From Amorphochlora amoebiformis (taxonomy: Eukaryota; Cercozoa; Chlorarachniophyceae), in assembly GCA_054601695.1 (NCBI GenBank), contig BAAHQB010000089.1, positions 62,001-126,000 on the forward strand: a stretch of 64,000 nt of DNA, written 5' to 3'. The position numbers and the translations under genes were made by a program. Below, piece after piece: positions 1-64,000 of the stretch. The notes beneath the pieces are model-generated. The model was not told where the DNA came from. It did no database searches and saw nothing but the letters and a program-made list of their open reading frames with translations. The stretch's first letter is position 1, and each line of letters opens with the position of its first letter.

Positions 1-227
1 TAACTGAATATGTTACCCATAATTACACCCTAAGATACCCCTAACGGGGGTAGTTAACCTTAAGCTAACGCCAAGGTATCCCTAAACAACCTACCTATCC
101 CTAACCCGAACATGCATTCCTAAACAAACCCCAAACTAAACATTATATATACATAACGGTAAGGCATCTCTAAACAACTTACCTTTCCCTAACCCAAACA
201 CGAATTCCTCACCGGAGCCCAAACTGA

Positions 228-230
<3 letters not shown>
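1..230. repeat. Degenerate telomere-like (CCCTAA) repeat
   Basis: Scattered CCCTAA, CCCTAAC and close variants (ccctaagata, tatccctaaac, tccctaaccc) occur through this stretch without a clean array. It looks like an old, mutated interstitial block of the telomere-type repeat that recurs cleanly elsewhere in the window. No coding exon is supported here. Confidence 0.6.
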
Positions 231-235
<5 letters not shown>

Positions 236-298
<63 letters not shown>

Positions 299-374
299 AC
301 CTATCCCAAACCCCCCATATATGTATATGTGTATATATATACACATATATATATATATATATAGTATGTATGTA

Positions 375-411
<37 letters not shown>

Positions 412-515
412 CCATAAATACATGTGCACATAGTTACATATAATGTGTAAACTCTGGTTTTGTATCTATGAATACCTCTGTTTTCACCTTATCAAGATAT
501 CAATATAAATACATG

Positions 516-579
<64 letters not shown>

Positions 580-580
580 G
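236..580. repeat. (TA)n microsatellites
   Basis: Two long runs of alternating TA (about 239-293 and 520-578) with short unique sequence between them. Apparent ORFs are Ile-Tyr repeats and are not genes. Tracts of this kind fill most introns and spacers of the window and are not listed one by one. Confidence 0.9.
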
Positions 581-589
581 TACATATAT

Positions 590-1110
590 GTATACAACGT
601 CATGTTACGGGTATTATAATGATTGATTTACATCTAAGCAGATGACGCTTGAGGACGGTGTACGTGGAGGAGATAATCCGACAAGCTGTGTGTATACACA
701 CACACACGTAGCGGTGCTACGTAACCAGATATACACCAGTGTCGACATGTCTGAGTACTGTATGTATACGTATGAATTGTACATGGATTCAGCACAATAG
801 ATAATCAGAACTTCAAATAGAAGAAAAAGCCAGAATTGTGGTTCAATGGGTATCAAGAGAATGTATGTATGTAGAGTAAGTGCGCGAATAACTGCCACCT
901 GTCGTTTGAAGAGATAACCTTAACGATAACATGCTACTTCGAATTCCAACTCTTTCTGTACGCTAGATACTAGATTTACTAATAAGAAGTGAGTCTCGAC
1001 CGTAGACGCTAGATCTGAGAGTAGTCACTACTGCTGTACTGTTTTGGAAACTTATTGCGCATCGCTATCCCAACATCGTCCTGCGCTACATGGCGTCGGC
1101 AACACTCAAA
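590..1110. other. Unique non-repetitive spacer, no gene recognised
   Basis: About 500 bases of mixed composition with only a short CA run near 700. No ORF shows recognisable protein sequence, and no set of splice-bounded exons in matching phase was found. It lies beyond the 3' end of the minus-strand docking-complex gene. Confidence 0.5.
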
Positions 1111-1125
1111 TAATTCTTACTTCTA

Positions 1126-1560
1126 TTGAAGTATATATTTACAGACCGTACGTACATACACGGTGACACCATGCGTATACAACGTTCGTATCAAGATGCG
1201 TATATTAATACACACGTAAGCAAGAGACGTAGATGCGTATCTACATACGTATCAATGGACGTCAAAAATGCAACAATACGTTTACTGTATATCACATACA
1301 TACGCCCAGATGTATTCCACATACGTATACCACAAGCGTATATCAGATACGTATCTAAACACCACGTATACCAAATATGTACGCACATACGTACTGTACC
1401 TAAGAACAAGTACCAACCAACATACGTACGGTACTTACATACATCCGCACGACCAACATACGTATCGACATACGTACCATACGTACCAACTTATTTATCG
1501 ACATACGTCTAGTACGTACCAACGTAAGTACTAGGCATACGTATCAACTTGTTTTTCACA
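1126..1560. repeat. TACGTA/TACATA-rich degenerate repeat block
   Basis: Dense, irregular repetition of TACG, TACA and ACGTA words (catacgta, tacgtacc, acatacg). It is a diverged tetranucleotide-type repeat, distinct from the TA tracts. The ORFs on both strands are low-complexity Thr-Tyr-rich by-products. Many words are self-complementary (TACGTA). Confidence 0.7.
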
Positions 1561-2392
1561 TACGTATTTCTGTAGTATTTCAATCGAAACGAAAGGACAA
1601 TCAATTAGCAACCAATACGTACAATATTTCAACAATGTTTCCACCCTTGAAAGTGTCTAGAGTGCGTTCACATTGGATGGTAGTGTTGGAAACTCTGGAA
1701 ACTCAACATTATACCTACATTATTATTTTTTGTTCAAACTTATGCACATCACTAGATTAGACAGAATCTTGAGAATATCTGTACAACAACTTGCTCAGCC
1801 TGGGCTGGGATTGTATACTTTCATAAATACTAGAAATAAGTGACAGGGTAGTCTAGGTAGTTGATCATACTTTATTTTTTTTAACGATGCACTAGATGCA
1901 TTCCAACTATTGATTCACTAGATTCAAGTTACTAGAGTTAGCTAGGTTAGGCTCAAATCTCCATGGTTTGTCTAGTCACTAGTAGCGAGAAGACTGCAGA
2001 ACTAAGTACTAACTAGACTGAGTGAGAGAACTTATGTAGAATCTAGAGAATTCATAAATGTTATTATAAAGTCTAGAAAGTTACATAGGTCTAGTCTGTA
2101 GATACTTTTCATGAGCTTACGTAGTCTTAATTTGTACGAGTTGTAGTGTACTCAAGTAGCTTTCGATCAATGCATGAGAGTTACTTGCCGCATGATCTAG
2201 ATGATCTAGATGATGGCATCATGCACTAGATCTACTAGATGCATCTAGATGCATGTCAGTCACATCATCCAGAAAATGCATGCGCATAATAATACTAGAC
2301 ATAAATGCGAATGTTAAACTTCAACCTGCAGCTTTTGTATGTAATTGCTGAACCGTGGTAGCACGCACTTTGTAGACGTTGCTCACGTCATA
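1561..2392. other. Spacer rich in CTAG/CTAGA words
   Basis: Non-TA sequence with very frequent CTAG, densest at 2190-2270 where TCTAGATG and CATCTAGATG-type words repeat and overlap. No exon is supported. It follows directly after the stop codon of the docking-complex gene, so part of it may be that gene's 3' untranslated or terminator region. A smaller patch of similar composition lies at 33340-33520, also just past a gene end. Confidence 0.55.
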
Positions 2393-14383
<11,991 letters not shown>

Positions 14384-15289
14384 TTCTTCCTCTTTCGATC
14401 ACTCTCCTCACTCAGAGGCTGGCCTGAACCTGAAAACCGGCATCGATTCAACCCCAACCCAACATAATACCCACGAAACCGTTGATTTCATGAATTGTAA
14501 CCCACATGCTTATCCTCCTCATAGCTAGAAAATATGGAAAGGGTGAGAGAGAGGGGGAAAGTGGGGAAAAGAGAAGAGACACCCGTCTGTGGGTGATGAG
14601 TGCGACGTAAAAACGTCACAGGGAGACTGTGGGGTTCAGACCGTTCAGTTACGAAAATCTCCGGGATTGTGGCGAATCCCAGGGTAATTCCTAATATAGA
14701 TTCAATATTTTAATGGTTTATTATAGTTATTTGACAGTAATGAAGCGATCGATTCTTGGTAAATTTTCTAAGGTCTGAGAATAATCTGAGATTGTGTAAA
14801 TTCATAAGATCATTTTAACACATAGTTTTGGCCCAACTTTTGGGACGTTTTATGGTTTGTGAATTTTCTATAAGATATCTGTTGTCTAATAAATCCCTAT
14901 CAGTATCGGGTCTTCACTCTTCATGTAGAATTTCAGTTGAAAACTTGCAAGTCTGGTCTAGTCAGGAGATTTTCAACCTGATTAAAATTCCCCTTTTCAT
15001 AAAGTTCTCCTCTTTCTGCCCAAACACAGCCCATTTTCCGTGCTCCAAACAAGAATCGGATACGCAGCCACCAACGGCAACGGGGCTTTATATGACCGGA
15101 GGATCTATCACTTGTCAGCTTTCGCTGCGTGCTTTTGAGCCGTACTTCCATGCCAACACACTCCGATCCAGATTCTTTCTAATTTCCCCCTATGTTGGAC
15201 ATTTCAGTTTTGTTCGAAACCGTCGGGTAGAAAAGCTCGACCAACCGTCCGGCGAGTTTTTACGCGGGTAACGAAGCCAGTATCCAACG
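14384..15289. other. Divergent intergenic region between docking-complex and P1B-ATPase genes
   Basis: About 900 bases of ordinary composition, almost free of TA repeats, between the two divergent start codons. It should hold both promoters and 5' leaders. I see no convincing TATA box or other named element. An ORF from ATG 14852 to the stop at 15269-15271 runs in the same frame as the ATPase start, but its protein shows no recognisable family. Confidence 0.7.
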
Positions 15290-33153
<17,864 letters not shown>

Positions 33154-34228
33154 TAGCGCTCATGGTCACGCAGGGGGACATGGTGGTGATCCCGTACACG
33201 GTCACGCTCATGGTCAAGGTCACGGTCACGGTCACAGTCGCAGTCACTCAAATGGGCGTTCTAGTCATGAAGGCCACGATTTAGACGATCAAAGTCGGTC
33301 TAACCACGGGCACGGTCATGGGGCCCATTAGAGCTAGTTTATTGGCACAGCCTAATACACGCTCGTAATACTAGTATCGGTCCGTAATATAATACATCAT
33401 TATGAAATCGTGACCCGTTATCTAGATTCTCGGGTATATAGATGTACTCAGTGGCATTTTGATATTCTAGATCTAGCAGATATACATACATCATGTTGAA
33501 TCTAGAGAAAGCATTTTTCCACTAGTAAAAAGGCAGCCTTAGCGGTTTAGTGCTGAACCCGAGTGCCTTTGAATACTAAAGTATCTGAATACCATCCGTT
33601 TGAACAGTTGCTTCGTAAAACAATAGTAATTTTATTATTCAAACGATTGACAACATGAATAGTACTACGGTACTGAATGCACAAACTGTGGACGATAGAC
33701 GTTGTTTTTAACTCATATATGCATTATTGGGAAAATCTGCGAGCACTCAGCATGTTGCTAATCGAGTTCCCCCTTTTCTCAGCGTGTTGCTGCCAATCGA
33801 GTTCCTTTTTTCTCGGAAATTATTCCACATGTAGCGACGGACGAGCAGTTTACTCCGATCGAGGTAAATCATTGCTGTATTAGTTGAGTTTAAGCTTCCT
33901 GTAGGAGATTGATGTCATCTGAATATCTTGAGCTTTTAACTTATATAATGTATATATATATATATATATATATATACCAAGATTTATATATATGTGTATA
34001 TATGTATAACTTAACGGATATTTCTACTTGGTATCGTATGATAAATTAACGTGATCGAACTTATCGGATATCTAGATATTTCTACTAGTATTAAGCTTCT
34101 TACTGGTCTCGTAACGGGTGTGATAAATTAATGTGACATGATTGAACTTATGGGATATTTCTACTAGTATTTAAGCTACTTGCTTGGCATCCTAAATTAA
34201 TGAATTTAAGCTACTCTTACTGACTAGG
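33154..34228. other. Convergent intergenic region after the ATPase and the small minus-strand gene
   Basis: Contains the possible read-through tail of the ATPase (to 33331), then about 900 bases of mostly unique sequence with a CTAG-rich patch at 33340-33520 and one short TA tract at 33950-33976. Short direct repeats with gatatttctactagtat occur at 34017-34165. No further exon is supported. Both flanking genes end here, so poly(A) signals for both are expected. Confidence 0.6.
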
Positions 34229-34472
34229 CTACTTTTTTGCACCAGTTCTAGCTTTTCCTCCACTTGGGGCCTTTGTCGAGCTCTTTGCGTACTCTTCACT
34301 GTCTAATCGATACCTATGCAAAATACACGTATATGTTACATGTATATATATATGTATATGTATATATATATAAATATCAAGAAAGTATAAATTTGTATAT
34401 TCGTACATATAATACGATATATACATGTTTCCCATCTAACGTGCAGTGTGCCGGCCATACATATATATGTAC

Positions 34473-34543
<71 letters not shown>

Positions 34544-34856
34544 TATATTCATATCAAGAAAGTATAAATTTGTATATTTGTACATATAATACGATATATA
34601 CACATGTTTCCCATCTGAACGTGCGTGTGCCGGCCATATATACATATATATATATATATATATATTATAATACGATATATACATGTTTCCCATCTGAACG
34701 GTTGGAGTGTGCCGGCCATATATACACACATATATATATATATATATATATTATATAATACGATATATACATGTTTCCCATCTGAACGGTTGGAGTGTGC
34801 CGGCCATCAACTTCTACTATACACACCGCCATCTCTGATATATATATATTTATATT

Positions 34857-34889
<33 letters not shown>

Positions 34890-34910
34890 GTATATATTAT
34901 ATATATATAC

Positions 34911-34983
<73 letters not shown>

Positions 34984-35148
34984 TTACATATACACAAATT
35001 AACATGTAAAAAAGTACATGCATAAATAGACCCATAGAAATTGACACATGCCTAATATACATAAAAACATATATTTATATGTATATATATATATATATAC
35101 ATACATATATATATATATATGTATATACATACATTTATATACACACAC

Positions 35149-35188
<40 letters not shown>

Positions 35189-35216
35189 GCACATATACAT
35201 ATATATATATATATAT

Positions 35217-35279
<63 letters not shown>

Positions 35280-35757
35280 CATACCTACAATATATATATA
35301 TATATATATATATGAGATATAGAAATAGTGTTAGAGCTTGGTGAGGAGGTTGCATAGGGTTAGGTTAGGGTGTCCACTTTGGGTTAGGGTTAAGGCTGTT
35401 AGGGTTAAGGCTGTTAGGGTTAGGGTTAAGGCTATTAGGGTTAGGGTTAAGGCTGTTAGGGTTAAGGTTAAGTATATTAGGGTTAGGGTTAAGGCTGTTA
35501 GGGTTAGGGTCAAGGCTGTTAGGGTTAGGGTTAAGGCTGTTAGGGTTAGGGCTAGGGTTAGCGTGGTTAGGGTGGGCGTTGGGTAGGGGTTAGGTTGGGC
35601 GTTGGGTAGGGGTTAGGGTTAGGGTTAGGGGTTAGGGTTAGGGTTAGGGGTTAGGGTTAGGGTTAGGGTTAGGGTTAGTTATTACGGTTTTTGTTGAGAA
35701 TTTTATACGTAATGATAACTGTTGAGGTCTTCAGAAAGAAGTTTAGTACATATACCT

Positions 35758-35805
<48 letters not shown>

Positions 35806-36130
35806 TGTATATATATTTTGTGTGTATGTATGTATGTTAAAGTGGTATAGTAATATATATATATATATATATATATATGAATATATGTGAATATATATAA
35901 ATATGTGTATATCTGTACAGTATTCTTTTATAACTTTTCTTATATATATTTACATATATATATATATAATATGTATATGTATATGTATATATATATGTAT
36001 ATATGTATGTATATATTTAGTGTAACATAGTAAAACAATTTATATAAATTTATACATGCATGTATACACTATTTTCTTATCATTTTTACATGTAAGTTTA
36101 TAGAAGACATACATGCATACATATATTATA

Positions 36131-36204
<74 letters not shown>

Positions 36205-36266
36205 GTTTAGGTATTCAGGAATAATTTTATTAAGTCTAATGGCACATATACATACATGCATATATG

Positions 36267-36301
<35 letters not shown>

Positions 36302-36403
36302 TATTTATCGTTTATTACATAATGTATGTATATATATTATATATATATATATATATACATTCGCAGATATATGTACAAATATATAAACATACATAAATAA
36401 ATG

Positions 36404-36435
<32 letters not shown>

Positions 36436-37308
36436 TAAATATATATTATACACAATATATATATATATATATATATATGTACATATATATATATATATAT
36501 TTAATGTATAAATATATAATATATATAGATATATACATGTATATATATACATACATCATCGACAGATATCCATATATAGAGGTCCACAGTCATATATATA
36601 AACATAGATAAATGCATGTCATCACAAGATACCTTCGAACTCTTATGGTACACCCCATTACATAAATGACCTAAATATTATTATTATTCTCATACCTCTA
36701 ACCCTAACCCTAACCCCAATCCTAACTCGAACTCTAACCCTAACCCTAATCCTAACTCTAACCCTAACCTTTACCCTCCCCGAAAACCAAGAATATTGTC
36801 TGTCTAACCTTACCTAAAAAACCCTAATCCCAACCCTAACAACTCTGATCCTAAGTCTAATCCTAACCCTTATATCACAACCGTAACCGTAACCGTAACC
36901 GTAACCTAACTTCAACCCTAACCCTAACCCTAACCCTAACCCAAAGCCTACCCGGATTCCGCTTCATGCCCGACTCTGACCATAACCTAACCCTAACCCT
37001 AACCCTAAGTGTAAGTGTAAGGCTAAGCCTGCGTAGCTAGGTACCGCAATATTGCCACTCAATTGATACACTGTCGCTGGCCGACTTATTTTCGTCCAAA
37101 CCTTCTTCGAACTGAACCATTTTTATAGAGTATGAATTTAATATTATATATATATATGTAGATATAGATATTATATATATATATATATATATGTATGTAT
37201 ATATATATTATATATATATATGTGTGTGTGTTTGTGTAATACAGATGAATCGTGAAATCTTTGTACATGAATCACATACACGTGAGTGTACAAATATACT
37301 TTCTAAAT

Positions 37309-37345
<37 letters not shown>

Positions 37346-37363
37346 CGTATTAAATATATATAT

Positions 37364-37397
<34 letters not shown>

Positions 37398-37458
37398 ATT
37401 ATATTTTATGTATATAATTATATATATATGTATATATATATATAGATTATATGCATAT

Positions 37459-37490
<32 letters not shown>

Positions 37491-37499
37491 GTACAATGA

Positions 37500-37551
<52 letters not shown>

Positions 37552-37664
37552 GAAAAAATATATATAATATACCTTCATTACATAGCCAAATCTTAGGTCG
37601 GATTCATTGAGACCGCGCCCAAAGCTCCATTTCAGGTATCTACCATACATATATACATAAATAC

Positions 37665-37716
<52 letters not shown>

Positions 37717-37905
37717 TACGTATAAACATACACCCATGTAAGCTCCACTTCAGGTATCTACCATAATAAAATATATATATATATATTTATATATATATAT
37801 ATATATACATACATATAAACACACACCCATATATACATTTTTATACATACATATATAATATATATATATATATATATACATGATTTGCTACTACAATATA
37901 TTCAA

Positions 37906-37969
<64 letters not shown>

Positions 37970-37996
37970 CACACACACGCACATATATATATATAC

Positions 37997-38053
<57 letters not shown>

Positions 38054-38155
38054 ATATATATTCATATTATTTACTCGGCATTCTAAATGTAAGATAGAGT
38101 AGAACGACACGCACTACTCAATGACTATTAAAACACTTCATATATTATATATTCT

Positions 38156-38208
<53 letters not shown>

Positions 38209-38350
38209 AATGCACGTAATATTACACATACCTCTCCCCTTTCTTCTCCACCGAGCTAATATACTCCTCAATCTGGAAAATTACATGCTTTCTCACCGAC
38301 AAATTAATCTTTTCCCTCAGATCTCCCTTTCCCCCCTCCCCCGTATTCAT
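34229..38350 (-). CDS. Small protein, 148 aa, 6 exons, family not recognised
   Basis: Exons, 5' to 3': 38350-38232, 37639-37573, 37111-37045, 35755-35709, 34832-34771, 34313-34229. Phases match at all five junctions; 447 nt including TAG. The start ATG (encoding [15 protein letters not shown]) is preceded in frame by a stop 12 bases upstream. Recognisable stretches: [72 protein letters not shown], with a basic Lys/Gly/Ala-rich C-terminus ending RTGAKK. No signal peptide or membrane helix is obvious. I could not place it in a family. The evidence that it is a gene is the phase-consistent exon chain with conserved-looking, non-repetitive codons. The acceptor at 34832 was chosen over 34834 by phase. 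Confidence 0.65.
34437..34800 (-). pseudogene. Partial copies of the 3' edge of exon 5 of the small gene
   Basis: Words matching catgtttcccatctgaac and gtgccggccat, the plus-strand image of the end of exon 34832-34771, recur at about 34425-34458, 34603-34640 and 34681-34720 with TA tracts between, alongside intact copy 34771-34806. All carry the ATAC donor image. Confidence 0.8.
35350..35680 (-). repeat. Telomere-type TTAGGG repeats in small-gene intron 4
   Basis: TTAGGG with TTAAGGCTG and other variants on the plus strand, so CCCTAA in transcript sense. The cleanest part (35600-35680) begins about 30 bases inside the intron after exon 35755-35709. Confidence 0.88.
36694..37012 (+). repeat. 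Telomere-type CCCTAA repeats in small-gene intron 3 (antisense to transcript)
   Basis: Mixed CCCTAA, CCTAACTCTAA and CCGTAA variants on the plus strand. In the transcript the intron after exon 37111-37045 starts with about 30 unique bases and then TTAGGG repeats. Confidence 0.85.
37738..37768 (-). pseudogene. Copy of 5' edge of small-gene exon 2
   Basis: agctccacttcaggtatc with the CTACCAT acceptor image repeats the start of exon 37639-37573 with one change, upstream in transcript sense, then runs into TA repeat. Confidence 0.8.
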
Positions 38351-63843
<25,493 letters not shown>

Positions 63844-63849
63844 GTATAT

Positions 63850-63892
63850 ATGTAAAGATCTTAGGAGATGTACTTATAACTATCCAGGTATA
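63850..63892 (+). pseudogene. Copy of the 3' edge of the last FHIP-like exon in the window
   Basis: agatcttaggagatg and acttataactatccag with a GTATAC donor duplicate the end of exon 63727-63792 about 100 bases downstream. The gene continues beyond the window. Confidence 0.85.
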
Positions 63893-63893
63893 C

Positions 63894-63970
<77 letters not shown>

Positions 63971-64000
63971 TATGTATATGTGTGTATATATATATATATA

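Noticed and set aside
14828-15271. ORF of about 140 codons upstream of the ATPase
   Set aside because: No recognisable domain, separated from the ATPase ATG by a stop in the same frame, and an overlapping antisense ORF is equally open. Kept only as a note in the intergenic entry.
36850-37020. Telomerase RNA template or other ncRNA at CCCTAA/CCGTAA variants
   Set aside because: Only degenerate repeat with no flanking structure that I can support.

Overview
This window looks like nuclear DNA of a flagellated unicellular eukaryote with very intron-rich genes. More than half of it, by eye, is (TA)n microsatellite, with (CA)n/(GT)n, minisatellites and blocks of TTAGGG/CCCTAA telomere-type repeat in between. 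I see no prokaryotic operons, Shine-Dalgarno sites, rRNA, tRNA genes or CRISPR arrays. The species cannot be fixed from the sequence. An outer-dynein-arm docking protein implies motile cilia, and the internal repeats imply TTAGGG-type telomeres.

Almost every line of continuous ORF here is an artefact: (TA)n reads as endless Ile-Tyr in all frames. The real genes are short exons (22-531 nt, mostly 35-105 nt) separated by introns that are largely (TA)n. I rebuilt them by reading GT/GC...AG boundaries and requiring codon phase to match across each junction. Four genes result. (1) Minus strand, 14383 to 2393: outer dynein arm docking complex subunit, ODA1/DC2 (CCDC63/CCDC114/ODAD1) family, 24 exons, 525 aa. 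(2) Plus strand, 15290 to 33153 (or 33331): a zinc/cadmium-type P1B-ATPase like plant HMA2/HMA4, with an N-terminal GICC metal-binding domain, the full set of P-type motifs and a long His-Gly-rich C-terminus, 33 exons, about 1141 aa. (3) Minus strand, 38350 to 34229: a small protein of 148 aa, 6 exons, not recognised. (4) Plus strand, 40129 to beyond the window end: an FHIP/FAM160-like protein (FTS-Hook-interacting protein family, a dynein adaptor component), 27 exons found, first exon and 3' end missing.

Genes 1 and 2 diverge from a 0.9-kb spacer (14384-15289); genes 2 and 3 converge at 33.2-34.2 kb; genes 3 and 4 diverge from a 1.8-kb spacer (38351-40128). Total coding sequence is about 7.1 kb of 64 kb.

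The most striking feature is in the introns. Again and again the edge of an exon (its last or first 20-60 nt, with the adjoining splice site) has been copied tandemly into the neighbouring intron together with a TA tract, up to ten times, in every state from near-identical to badly decayed. Intact exons therefore sit next to ladders of partial copies that carry real-looking 5' or 3' splice sites. Telomere-type repeats also occur inside introns of all four genes, often starting only a few bases after a 5' splice site. One dispersed repeat forms an inverted pair around two exons of the FHIP-like gene.
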